Shown here: piece by piece, positions 15,067 to 23,146 of the stretch | Layout: every line of letters begins with the position of its first letter | Numbering within the stretch: position 1 is the stretch's first letter | Assembly (NCBI GenBank): GCA_016223105.1 | Contig: JACRPR010000140.1 | Coordinates: 5,095 to 43,615 of the forward strand | DNA: 38,521 nt | Direction of reading: 5' to 3' | Source of the DNA: Chloroflexota bacterium | GTDB taxonomy: Bacteria; Chloroflexota; Anaerolineae; UBA4142 | Notes under the pieces: generated by a model | What the model saw: only the letters and a program-made list of their open reading frames with translations | Told to the model about the DNA's origin: nothing | Database searches by the model: none | Position numbers and translations under genes: made by a program

Positions 15067-15483
15067 ATGCCCAATCTCTTTGTAGACACAGCGGGGTGGG
15101 GCAATTTGATTGACGCAACCCAGCCGTATCATTCACTTGCGGCGATTCATTATCGTTCCGCGCGTCAACAGCAACGCAAACTCATCACGACTAATTATGT
15201 TATCGCAGAACTGATCACATTATTGATCAGCCCGTTGCGGATGCCACGCTCAATCGCGATTGAGTTTATCGAAGAATTGAAATCGGCGACGCACATCCAA
15301 ATCGTGCATATCAATGCAGGATTGGATCGCCAAGCGTGGGAAATGTTCAAACGCCATCAAGACAAAGAATGGAGTTTGACGGATTGTGTTAGTTTTGTTT
15401 TGATGAAAGAGCAGAACATTGTTGAAGCATTGACCTCTGATCATCATTTTGAACAAGCCGGTTTTGTTCGTCTGTTGAAATAA
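15067..15483 (+). CDS. VapC-like PIN-domain toxin
   Basis: A 138-residue PIN ribonuclease with the complete acidic quartet: Asp7 (FVDTAGW), Glu48 (IAELI), Asp105 (SLTDCVSFVLM) and Asp124 (ALTSDHHFEQAGF). VapC toxins cut tRNA or rRNA when freed from antitoxin. All active-site residues are intact, so it is probably functional. The 3' end abuts a truncated Wzz-type gene. Confidence 0.92.
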   Translation: MPNLFVDTAGWGNLIDATQPYHSLAAIHYRSARQQQRKLITTNYVIAELITLLISPLRMPRSIAIEFIEELKSATHIQIVHINAGLDRQAWEMFKRHQDKEWSLTDCVSFVLMKEQNIVEALTSDHHFEQAGFVRLLK

Positions 15484-16163
15484 GCGCGTATGCGTTCAGC
15501 AAAATCCAGGTGCCGATCTACAAATCAACCGTAACGCTTTCTGCCGAGCCGTCGCGCCCCGCCGATTGGGGACAAAGCCAGGCGATCAAAAATCTACTGC
15601 GCTTGTACGTCGAGCAAATGCAATCGCCGATGTTGACGCAACCGGTGATTGACAAACTGCAACTCGATGTCTCGTCCGATAAATTCAACAGCCAGGTCAA
15701 TTTTAGCGCGGACGAATCCACGCTAAAAATTTCTATCGAAGCGCGGCACGCGCGACCTGAAGTCGCGGCAAAGACGGCGCAAACGCTCGCGGAAACTTTT
15801 GTCTCGTTCCGCAATCAAGCGAATTTGCAAATTGATCAGCGCGACCGGATTCTGGTCAGCATATTGCGGAACGCGACCTCGCCGGAAATTTTCTCGCCCA
15901 AAACTTCGATCAACGTCGCGGCAGGTGCGATTCTCGGCGCGCTGATCGGCATCCTGATCGTGCTCGCGCTCGAATGGCTCGACTCGGATATTCTGCGTAC
16001 GAGCGATGATGTCGAGCGCGTGATCGGCGTTACCGTGCTCGGCGCGATTCCGACCCTCGGCGAAAAAACATCTGAAAATAAATCACCGCGACGTGGCGCG
16101 CGAAATCAAACGCGCGCGCAACAAGGCGCCTGCCCGCATTGCGGCAATCCTATTTCTATTTGA
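15484..16163 (+). pseudogene. 5'-truncated Wzz-type polysaccharide chain-length determinant
   Basis: The frame starting at 15486 reads AYAFSKIQVPIYKSTVTL, the conserved stretch just after the first membrane helix of Wzz/BY-kinase activator proteins. That first helix and the start codon are missing, since the frame is closed by a TGA at 15450 inside the vapC gene. The remainder is normal: a periplasmic coiled region, the second membrane helix (AAGAILGALIGILIVLALEWL) and a tail. The end, ACPHCGNPISI, has a CXXC pair. A weak GTG at 15510 could start a 217-residue remnant with no ribosome site. The toxin-antitoxin module probably replaced the 5' end. Confidence 0.8.
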
Positions 16164-16177
16164 GTAGAGAGTTTTCA

Positions 16178-16855
16178 ATGACTGACACCCTGATTACCCT
16201 TTCAAATCCCCGCTCGCCGATCAGCGAAGCGTTTCGCACGTTACGCACGAATCTCGAATTTACATCGCTCGACAAACCGATTGGCTCGATGGTGATCACA
16301 TCCGCCGCGCCCGAAGAAGGCAAGTCCACGACGCTCGCGAATCTCGCGGTAACGATCGCGCAAGCCGGCAAACGCGTGATTGTGGTGGATTGCGATTTGC
16401 GCCGACCGTCTCTGCATCACATTTTCAACGCGAAGAACGCGCCCGGCTTTACCGATATGATGCGCGACGATGCGCTGATGAAAAACCCGCCTTTGCAAGA
16501 AACGAGCGTGCCCGCGTTGCGTTTGCTCGCGAGCGGCACGCTTCCGCCGAATCCATCCGAACTGCTTGCGTCGCGGCGAATGAGTGATGTGATCGCGTCT
16601 TTGCAACAACACGCCGATATGATTTTGTTCGACGCGCCGCCGGTGATCGCGGTAACGGACGCGGCGGTGCTCGCGTCCAAAGTGGACGCGGTTTTGCTCG
16701 TCGTCAGCGCGGGCAAGACGAAACGCGAGCACGCGAAAAAAGCGAAAGCGTTGATCGAAAAAGTGAACGCGCATCTCATCGGCATCGTGTTGAACAACGT
16801 CAAAGGCGAGTCGAGTATGTATCAGTACTATGCGAGTGAGGACAAGAACGCGTAA
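16178..16855 (+). CDS. CpsD/CapB-type tyrosine kinase-like ATPase
   Basis: The 225-residue P-loop protein resembles the BY-kinase cytoplasmic domain that partners with Wzz proteins in exopolysaccharide export. Walker A TSAAPEEGKSTTLANLA is at 41-57, Walker A' VIVVDCDLRRP at 67-77, and Walker B ILFDAPP near 149-155. The N-terminal SEAFRTLRTNLEF is typical. The C-terminus has only a short tyrosine group (MYQYYASED). GAGAG precedes the ATG at 16178. Its natural activator, the Wzz gene just upstream, is truncated, so phosphorylation control may be lost or supplied elsewhere. Confidence 0.9.
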   Translation: MTDTLITLSNPRSPISEAFRTLRTNLEFTSLDKPIGSMVITSAAPEEGKSTTLANLAVTIAQAGKRVIVVDCDLRRPSLHHIFNAKNAPGFTDMMRDDALMKNPPLQETSVPALRLLASGTLPPNPSELLASRRMSDVIASLQQHADMILFDAPPVIAVTDAAVLASKVDAVLLVVSAGKTKREHAKKAKALIEKVNAHLIGIVLNNVKGESSMYQYYASEDKNA

Positions 16856-16864
16856 GGAGGAACG

Positions 16865-17143
16865 ATGGATTCCGAAATTCGTGACCTGGCATCGTTGAAA
16901 ATACAATACCCAGACGAATGGCTTGCCGTGAGTATGCCGGAAGGTGAAGATCAGTATGCGCCACAACGCGGACGCTTGATTACACATAACCGGGAACGCG
17001 CGGCGACCTGGGATCGAGTGGCGCGACTTGCGGCGAATCAAGCCGTGTACGTTTTCTTCACCGGGTCAATCACCGCGAAAGGTTTTGGGATTTCTTTTAA
17101 TGACACAGCAGATACGCCTGACGTTGCCACAGTGGGCGACTGA
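16865..17143 (+). CDS. Small DUF5678-like protein
   Basis: The 92-residue product has the pattern QYPDEWLAVSMPE...GRLITHNRERAATWDRVARLA, resembling DUF5678 proteins of unknown function. It has a very strong ribosome site (AGGAGG). It overlaps the aspartyl protease gene by 44 bases in a different frame, so the two are probably co-expressed. Confidence 0.75.
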   Translation: MDSEIRDLASLKIQYPDEWLAVSMPEGEDQYAPQRGRLITHNRERAATWDRVARLAANQAVYVFFTGSITAKGFGISFNDTADTPDVATVGD

Positions 17144-17495
17144 TAACGTTGTTCTCGTCAATGTGCGTCTGAATGAGCACACAACCATTCGGATGCTCTT
17201 GGACACCGGCGCGAAATATACGATCATTACACCGGCGGTAGCAACACGCTTGGGTGCGGTGATGGAATCCGCGCCGCGCGTGTCGGTGACGACGGCGACG
17301 CAACGCGAAGTTGTGTCGCTGATCAACGTGGATCAAGTTGATCTGCACGGATTACTTTTACGCGATGTCGAATGTGCCGTGTTAAATTTGCCGGACGTGC
17401 TGGGCGTAGATGGATTGTTGGGAATGTCTTTTCTCAAGCGATGTCGGTTGGTCTTGGACATTCCGAACCGACGCTTGGAATTAGAAACGGATTGA
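17100..17495 (+). CDS. Retropepsin-like aspartyl protease
   Basis: A 131-residue single-domain protease with the catalytic LLDTGAKYTIIT loop (Asp-Thr-Gly), VSLINVDQVDLHG and the C-terminal GVDGLLGMSFLKR, the conserved hydrophobic-Gly motif. Such enzymes act as homodimers. The ATG at 17100 lies inside the preceding gene. There is no signal peptide, so it is predicted cytosolic. The substrate is unknown. Confidence 0.85.
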   Translation: MTQQIRLTLPQWATDNVVLVNVRLNEHTTIRMLLDTGAKYTIITPAVATRLGAVMESAPRVSVTTATQREVVSLINVDQVDLHGLLLRDVECAVLNLPDVLGVDGLLGMSFLKRCRLVLDIPNRRLELETD

Positions 17496-17514
17496 CGCAA
17501 GAGGAGCAGAAACT

Positions 17515-18585
17515 TTGAAAGGTCTCATTCTCTCCGGTGGCAAAGGCACGCGCTTGCGCCCGTTCACGTACACCGGCGCGAAACAACTCGTGCCGGTCGC
17601 AAACAAACCGGTTTTGTTTTACGCGATTGAAGATTTGGTTCAAGCCGGGATCACCGAAATCGGCATTGTGATCGGTCCGGAAACCGGCGACCAGGTCAAA
17701 CAAGCGGTCGGCGATGGCGCGCGGTTCGGCGCGCGTATCGAATACATTTTACAAGACGCGCCGCGCGGCATCGCGCACGGGATCAAGATTGCTCGCGAGT
17801 TTGTCGGCGATGAAGCATTCGTGTTGTTTCTCGGCGATAATTTCATTCGCGATGGCATCGCCGCGCAGGTGCGCGCGTTCCGCGACAATGCGATGAACGC
17901 GCAAATCATTTTGTATCGGCTCGACGATCCGAGCGCGATGGGCGTCGCGATTCTCGACAGCACCGGGCGCGTCACGCGCCTTGTCGAAAAACCCAAGCAA
18001 TTCGTTTCGCCGTACGCGGTGATCGGAATTTATATGTTTGATCGCAATGTGTTCGACGCGGTCAACGCGATCAAACCTTCCGCGCGCGGCGAACTCGAAA
18101 TTACCGATACGATTCAATGGCTGATTGATCGCGGCTTGAATGTGCGCGCACATTTGCTCGAGGGCTGGTGGATTGACACCGGCAAAATGGCGGACATTCT
18201 CGAAGCGAATCGTTTGATTTTGGATATTCTCGAATCGCGCAACGCTGGTCAAGTGGATAGCGCGTCGCGGATCGAAGGGCGCGTTGTGCTGGAGCCGGGC
18301 GCGGTGATCGTCAATAGTTTGATTCGCGGTCCCGCGATCATCGGCGAGCGGACGCGCGTCGAGAACGCGTTCGTCGGACCGTACACGTCGATCTATCACG
18401 ACTGCGTGATCCAGAATTGCGAAATCGAACACAGCGTCGTTTTGGAACACAGCAAAATTTTTCACGCGCCCGCGCGTATCGCGGATAGTTTGATCGGACG
18501 GCACGCGGAGGTCGCGCGCGCGGACGGTCATGCCAAGACGCTCAAAATCATGATCGGCGATTACAGCAAAGTGGGAATTTTGTAG
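17515..18585 (+). CDS. rfbA: Glucose-1-phosphate thymidylyltransferase, long form
   Basis: It makes dTDP-glucose from dTTP and glucose-1-phosphate, the first step to dTDP-rhamnose and related sugars. The nucleotidyltransferase domain has SGGKGTRLRPFTYTGAKQLVPVANKP (7-32) and the LGDNFIRDG metal site. The C-terminal hundred residues are a left-handed beta-helix (RIEGRVVLEPGAVIVNSLIRG), as in the StrD-like long form. The start is TTG at 17515 with GAGGAG upstream. dTDP-glucose 4,6-dehydratase follows two small genes later. Confidence 0.93.
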   Translation: MKGLILSGGKGTRLRPFTYTGAKQLVPVANKPVLFYAIEDLVQAGITEIGIVIGPETGDQVKQAVGDGARFGARIEYILQDAPRGIAHGIKIAREFVGDEAFVLFLGDNFIRDGIAAQVRAFRDNAMNAQIILYRLDDPSAMGVAILDSTGRVTRLVEKPKQFVSPYAVIGIYMFDRNVFDAVNAIKPSARGELEITDTIQWLIDRGLNVRAHLLEGWWIDTGKMADILEANRLILDILESRNAGQVDSASRIEGRVVLEPGAVIVNSLIRGPAIIGERTRVENAFVGPYTSIYHDCVIQNCEIEHSVVLEHSKIFHAPARIADSLIGRHAEVARADGHAKTLKIMIGDYSKVGIL

Positions 18586-18603
18586 CCCAGAAGGAGGTTT
18601 GCT

Positions 18604-18819
18604 ATGGGCAACTTGCCAGTGAAATACCCGGAACTCTTTGCCGCGCTCGGACGCTACATCGCGAAACAAGGACTTGCCAGCGTCTGCGTGATGGAGTTTG
18701 AAAACGGAGTGATTGTGACCGGCTCGATTCTGTACGAGACCGGCGAATCCATGAACCGCCGCATCGAGACCAAAATTTTATCGCACGATGATCTCAAGCG
18801 GCTGGTCAAGGAGCGTTAA
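18604..18819 (+). CDS. Small hypothetical protein, paralogue of the next gene
   Basis: The 71-residue product has no known family. AGGAGG precedes the ATG. Its core FAALGRYIAKQGLASVCVMEFENGVIVTGSIL aligns with FAEILRVIGQFIDRTNLSEVRILETDEGLILQGLVM of the next gene, so the two are probably paralogues of one small alpha/beta fold. It lies in the rfbA-rfbB operon. Confidence 0.75.
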   Translation: MGNLPVKYPELFAALGRYIAKQGLASVCVMEFENGVIVTGSILYETGESMNRRIETKILSHDDLKRLVKER

Positions 18820-18820
18820 G

Positions 18821-19066
18821 ATGCAACGGATAATGCGCGGCGAAGTCGAAATGCCCTTTGCCGAAATCTTGCGCGTGATTGGACAATTCATTGATCGAAC
18901 CAATCTCTCCGAAGTGCGAATATTGGAAACGGACGAGGGGTTGATCTTGCAAGGATTGGTCATGACCGGCGAACGCGCCGGTGAACGCGACACGTACCAA
19001 TTGACCACCGATGAAATCTGGGAATTACTACGCGACGCGCGCACGAAACGCGGCAAACGAATCTAG
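18821..19066 (+). CDS. Small hypothetical protein, paralogue of the preceding gene
   Basis: The 81-residue product starts at the ATG at 18821, one base after the previous stop, with AGGAG upstream. Helix, strand, strand and C-terminal helix (TTDEIWELLRDARTKRGKR) match the previous gene's pattern. The function is unknown. Its position inside a dTDP-sugar operon suggests co-regulation. Confidence 0.75.
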   Translation: MQRIMRGEVEMPFAEILRVIGQFIDRTNLSEVRILETDEGLILQGLVMTGERAGERDTYQLTTDEIWELLRDARTKRGKRI

Positions 19067-19068
19067 TA

Positions 19069-19089
19069 GAGCAAATTTCCAATTTGCTC
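19069..19089. repeat. Small GCAAATTT hairpin repeat, copy 3
   Basis: GAGCAAATT-TCC-AATTTGCTC is a perfect 9-bp hairpin just upstream of rfbB. There is no T tract after it, so it is not a terminator. Confidence 0.55.
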
Positions 19090-19101
19090 ACAGGGAGATG
19101 A

Positions 19102-20109
19102 ATGAAGAATCTTTTGGTGACCGGCGGCGCGGGGTTTATCGGTTCGAACTTTGCGCGCTATATGCTGGGCAAATATCCCGCGTATTGCCTTGTCGTGTAC
19201 GACAAATTGACGTACGCCGGTAATCTCGAAAATTTGCGCGATGTGGAAACGAATTCGCGTTACGCGTTTGTGCGCGGCGATATTTGCGATGCCAGCGGGG
19301 TCGAACGCGCGGTGCGCGAGCACGCGATTGATACGATCGTAAATTTCGCGGCGGAGACGCACGTTGACCGATCGATTATGGACGCGGACGCGTTCATCCA
19401 GACCGATGTGTACGGCACGTACGTTTTACTCGAAGCCGCGAAAAAATTTGGCTTGCGCTATCACCAGGTTGGCACCGATGAAGTGTACGGTTGGGTCGAG
19501 CAAGGATCATCGCGCGAAGGCGATCCGCTCGAACCGCGTTCGCCGTATGCCGCGTCCAAAGCCGGCGGCGATCTGTTGATCCACGCGTACTTTATCACGC
19601 ACGATGTCCAAACGACGATCACGCGCGGCGCGAACAACATCGGTCCGTACCAATTCCCGGAAAAAGCCGTGCCGCTGTTTGTAACGAACGCGATTGATAA
19701 TATTCCGCTCCCGTTGTACGGCGACGGCAAACAACAACGCGATTATCAATTCGTGCTCGATCACTGCGAAGCGATTGACCTGGTTTTGCATCGCGGCAAA
19801 ATTGGCGAGGTGTACAATGTCGGCACCGGCGTCGAGACGCACAACATTGATATGGCGCGGCTCGTGTTGAAACTGTTGAACAAACCGGAATCGCTGATTC
19901 AACACGTCGTTGATCGCAAAGGGCACGACCGACGGTACTCGCTCGACGTGAGCAAACTGCGCGCGCTCGGTTGGGAACCCGCGCACACGTTTGAAGCCGG
20001 TCTCGCGCAAACCGTGAAATGGTACGTCGAGAACGAATGGTGGTGGCGCAAGTTGAAAAGCGGCGAGTATCGCGAATATTATCGGAAGCAGTATGAGGAA
20101 CGCAAGTAG
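19102..20109 (+). CDS. rfbB: dTDP-glucose 4,6-dehydratase
   Basis: An extended short-chain dehydrogenase that converts dTDP-glucose to dTDP-4-keto-6-deoxyglucose using bound NAD. The NAD loop TGGAGFIGS is at 7-15, the catalytic TDE at 125-127 and the YxxxK pair at Tyr149 and Lys153 (SPYAASKAGGDLL). The 335-residue length is normal. The later rhamnose-pathway genes are not in this window. A good terminator follows. Confidence 0.95.
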   Translation: MKNLLVTGGAGFIGSNFARYMLGKYPAYCLVVYDKLTYAGNLENLRDVETNSRYAFVRGDICDASGVERAVREHAIDTIVNFAAETHVDRSIMDADAFIQTDVYGTYVLLEAAKKFGLRYHQVGTDEVYGWVEQGSSREGDPLEPRSPYAASKAGGDLLIHAYFITHDVQTTITRGANNIGPYQFPEKAVPLFVTNAIDNIPLPLYGDGKQQRDYQFVLDHCEAIDLVLHRGKIGEVYNVGTGVETHNIDMARLVLKLLNKPESLIQHVVDRKGHDRRYSLDVSKLRALGWEPAHTFEAGLAQTVKWYVENEWWWRKLKSGEYREYYRKQYEERK

Positions 20110-20206
20110 TCAGAATTCAGGATACAGTAGTCAGAAGAAAACCGGGTATCTCTCAATCAAGAGATCCCGGTTTTGTTTTTCTGGATTCTGAATTCTGGAT
20201 TCTGCT
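20108..20206. repeat. CAGAATTC/CAGAATCC-type repeat around the terminator
   Basis: The flanks of the terminator carry AGTAGTCAGAATTCAGGAT and TTCTGGATTCTGAATTCTGG, the same sequence type as 10229-10306. A repeat has combined with, or carries, the terminator. Confidence 0.55.
20138..20180 (+). terminator. Terminator of the rfb operon
   Basis: AAAACCGGG and ATCTCT pair with AGAGAT and CCCGGTTTT with a one-base bulge and a 6-base loop. TTTTGTTTTT follows. Confidence 0.85.
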
Positions 20207-20207
20207 C

Positions 20208-20591
20208 CTACCCCACCGCCGCGATCACCTCAATCTCGACGCGCGCATCGCGCGGCAAACGCGCGACCTGGACGGTTGAACGCGCGGGCGGATTCGCCGG
20301 AAAAAATTCCGCGTACACCGCGTTCATTCGTTGAAAATCGTTCATATCCAACAAGAACACGGTGGTCTTGACCACGTGCTCCATCGAAGTCCCGGCGGCT
20401 TGCAGTACCGCCGCGAGATTTTGCAGAGCGCGGCGCGTTTGCGTTTCGATGTCGCCTTCGACAAACATGTTCGTCGTCGGGTCAATCGGCGTTTGTCCGG
20501 CGCAAAAAACAAAATCGCCGACGCGAATCGCTTGCGAGTACGGACCAATCGCTTTCGGCGCGTGATCGGTGTGAATGACTTGGCGTTCCAT
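20208..20591 (-). CDS. ridA: RidA family reactive-intermediate deaminase
   Basis: RidA hydrolyses reactive enamine/imine intermediates such as those made by PLP enzymes. The 127-residue length is typical. GPYSQAIRVGDFVFCAGQTP, the catalytic Arg104 (PPARSTVQVARLPRDARVEIE) and Glu121 are present. The start ATG at 20591 has GGGAGG upstream. It is probably the last gene of the rseP unit. Confidence 0.93.
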   Translation of the reverse strand: MERQVIHTDHAPKAIGPYSQAIRVGDFVFCAGQTPIDPTTNMFVEGDIETQTRRALQNLAAVLQAAGTSMEHVVKTTVFLLDMNDFQRMNAVYAEFFPANPPARSTVQVARLPRDARVEIEVIAAVG

Positions 20592-20611
20592 TTTTTCCTC
20601 CCCGTTTGATT

Positions 20612-21475
20612 TTATTTCCAAATAAAATTTCTCTGCGCGCTGTTCGGACTGATCGGCGCGCGGTTGGGTGATGTGATCGGATCGATCCCTTCGACGCGCA
20701 CAACGCCGACATGCCAGCGCACCGTGCGCGCGTCCGATGCGATTTCCGCGTGCCACTCTTTCGGAATCGTCCAGCGCGTTTCGCGCGTCCAGTGCGTATG
20801 CGTCGCGGGTTTGCCATCGCGTCCGGTGTACGCGACCGTGATCGCGTACCACTCATTCTCGTGCAAGCCGCTCGGCGCAACCGCGCGCCATTCCAACGCC
20901 ACTTGCTCCGCGACCGAATTGAAAATCAACGCGTTCAACGGCGCGATCAATTGCGGCGCGGAATAAAATCCGATCACCGGCGCGCTAACCGTTGGGGTGC
21001 CGCGTCGCGATGGTGTGCCCGAAACGCGCGGCGTCGGCGTGATCGTCGCGATCGGCGCAAAAGTGGGCGAGGGTGGAATCGGCGTCGCGACGACATAGAG
21101 AACGTGAATAATTTGCGTCGGCACGCGCGAAGGTTGGATCAAGCCCAGCCCGCGCGCAAGCACATCGGTCGTCAACGCGCGATACGCGATCCAGCCACTG
21201 CACGCGAGCGCGATCAGCGCGATCGCGATCAGCGCGCCAATGCGAAGCGCGCGCGGGAGCGACTTGTGACGCGGATCCGCGCCGCAACGCGGGCACACGG
21301 TCGCCTCCGCGGGAATGCGATTGCGACAGCGCGCGCATCGAATGCGGTGATGACGCGCGATCAATTCGGATCCGCACGACGCGCATGTTGTCGCTTCGAG
21401 ATTCAGCCGCTTGCCACAGTGCGGACATCGCGCCGCATCATCATCGAACTGGATAATTTTTTCTGGAGGAGTCAA
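20612..21475 (-). CDS. Double zinc-ribbon membrane protein with extracellular domain
   Basis: The 287-residue product has two CXXC...CXXC zinc ribbons (Cys17/20/31/34 and Cys47/50/61/64), one membrane helix (78-98), a Thr/Pro-rich linker (about 128-165) and an FN3/Ig-like external domain with WRAVAPSGL and WYAITVAY. The start is TTG at 21475; an in-frame TAG lies just upstream and no ATG is in frame nearby. The architecture parallels the gene at 4357-5283. The function is unknown. Confidence 0.75.
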   Translation of the reverse strand: MTPPEKIIQFDDDAARCPHCGKRLNLEATTCASCGSELIARHHRIRCARCRNRIPAEATVCPRCGADPRHKSLPRALRIGALIAIALIALACSGWIAYRALTTDVLARGLGLIQPSRVPTQIIHVLYVVATPIPPSPTFAPIATITPTPRVSGTPSRRGTPTVSAPVIGFYSAPQLIAPLNALIFNSVAEQVALEWRAVAPSGLHENEWYAITVAYTGRDGKPATHTHWTRETRWTIPKEWHAEIASDARTVRWHVGVVRVEGIDPITSPNRAPISPNSAQRNFIWK

Positions 21476-21502
21476 GAGCGTGCCTAATCGGGGAGCGAAT
21501 TG

Positions 21503-23032
21503 TTACGGCGGCAGAATCGGTTGTCCCGACAAGAGTCGTTGCACATCGAAGAATGAAACGATGATCATAAAACTGACCAGCACTGCCGCGCCGATGAGGT
21601 TGACCATGCCTTGTTTTTGCGGATCGATCCGTTTGCCGCCGCGCAACCATTCGAGAATGACGTACAGCAATTGCCCGCCGTCGAGCGGTGGAAATGGAAA
21701 CAGATTGAAAATCGCGAGACTCAAACTGAGCGCGCCGAGCAAACGAATCACCGCGAGTTCGCCGCCGAGCCGCGCGACTTCATTCGTCGCTTGATAAATT
21801 CCGATCACGCCGACGACCGAATTCGGCGGCGCGCTCCCGCGCACCATTTGCGTCAACATTTTTGGAATCGCCACCGCGATCTGAACCATTTGATCGATCC
21901 CGGCGCGCGGCGCATCGAGAAGCGAGAGTTGCAAATTCAAACCGAGCGATGCCGATTTCGCGTCGAGTGTTTCGGGAATTTGCGCGGTGACCGGGTCGAG
22001 CAATTTGCTATTGCGCGAAAGGTACCACTCGATCTTCCAACCCGGATGCGCGCGCGTGTACTCGAGCAATTCATTTTGATCGCGGAGCGGACGCCCTTTC
22101 GGATCAACAATGAACACCAGCACATCGCCCGCGCGCACGCCCGCGTTCGCGGCGACCGATCCCGGTTCGACGCCGTTCACGCGCAAACCAACCCACACAT
22201 TCAACGCGATGCCGACCGGACCTTGACCCGGCGGTGGATTGGCGCGCGGCACAAGCGAAATCGCGTCGAGTGTTTGCGCGCCGCGTTGAATCGTGAGCGC
22301 AACAGATTTGCCGGCATTATCGCGCAAGAGTTGCGACATTGTTGGAAAATCATCGCGCACATTTTGTCCGTTGACGGTAACGATGATATCGCCGGCGCGC
22401 AAGCCCGCGAGCGCGGCGGGTGAATCTTCGGAAACGCTCGCGAGCCGCGTCGTTTGCACTTCGACGTACGGCGGAAGCGCGACCGCGGTGAGCGCGAAAA
22501 CCAGGAACGCCAAAATAAAATTCATCGTTACGCCCGCGAGCAAAATCGCGACGCGCACGGCTGGTTTTGCTTTACCGAATCCGCCGGGAATGTTCGGGTC
22601 TTCTTCGCCGAGCAGACGCACAAAGCCGCCGAGCGGAATCGCGTTCACGGTGTACTCGGTGCCGCGATCCATATCTTGAACCGGACTTGCGAATGGCGCG
22701 TCGTCGCTTTCCGGCGCGACGACGCGAATTTCGGTCAACACTTGACGCGCGCCGTCCGGTTTTGTTTTGTAGCGCACGAGCGAGCCGCCCAACAAATTAT
22801 CCGGCAATTTGAATTCGCGCGGAATGAAAATGCGGCGGCTCTGAATTTCGATCCAACCGTGATCTTTCCAAAAGCGCCAGATGCGCGGCGGAAATCCGAA
22901 ACCGAATTCAAGCACCGGCACGCCCAGGCGTTTCGCGACAAAAAAATGTCCCAGCTCGTGGACAAAGATCAGGACGCCGAGCATCAGTCCAAAACGTAGT
23001 ATGTCTATTCCAAACGCAAGCAAGTTGTTCAC
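21503..23032 (-). CDS. rseP: RseP-type site-2 intramembrane metalloprotease
   Basis: RseP cleaves membrane-bound anti-sigma factors and signal-peptide remnants inside the membrane. The 509-residue product has the zinc motif HELGH (25-29) in the first helix, and the third ligand region LFPFPPLDGGQLLY near the C-terminus. It has two PDZ-like domains between (LAGLRAGDIIVTVNG and NAGVRAGDVLVFIVD). The start is GTG at 23032 with GGAAA upstream. It is likely the first gene of rseP, zinc-ribbon, ridA. Confidence 0.94.
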   Translation of the reverse strand: MNNLLAFGIDILRFGLMLGVLIFVHELGHFFVAKRLGVPVLEFGFGFPPRIWRFWKDHGWIEIQSRRIFIPREFKLPDNLLGGSLVRYKTKPDGARQVLTEIRVVAPESDDAPFASPVQDMDRGTEYTVNAIPLGGFVRLLGEEDPNIPGGFGKAKPAVRVAILLAGVTMNFILAFLVFALTAVALPPYVEVQTTRLASVSEDSPAALAGLRAGDIIVTVNGQNVRDDFPTMSQLLRDNAGKSVALTIQRGAQTLDAISLVPRANPPPGQGPVGIALNVWVGLRVNGVEPGSVAANAGVRAGDVLVFIVDPKGRPLRDQNELLEYTRAHPGWKIEWYLSRNSKLLDPVTAQIPETLDAKSASLGLNLQLSLLDAPRAGIDQMVQIAVAIPKMLTQMVRGSAPPNSVVGVIGIYQATNEVARLGGELAVIRLLGALSLSLAIFNLFPFPPLDGGQLLYVILEWLRGGKRIDPQKQGMVNLIGAAVLVSFMIIVSFFDVQRLLSGQPILPP

Positions 23033-23070
23033 TCTAATTTCCTTTCAATCAAGCGGAGCAGGCGCGCGCC

Positions 23071-23099
23071 ATTATACACGCGCGCGGTGAATCTGGCAA
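23071..23099 (-). promoter_or_regulatory. Promoter upstream of rseP
   Basis: On the minus strand TTGCCA, a 17-base spacer and TATAAT end about 38 bases before the GTG of rseP. Confidence 0.75.
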
Positions 23100-23146
23100 C
23101 GCGGGAAAAACTCCCAAATCCAAAATGCCAAATTCCAAAAATCAAA

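Noticed and set aside
17749-18669. Long minus-strand open frame opposite rfbA
   Set aside because: Shadow frame with skewed composition; rfbA on the plus strand is unambiguous.
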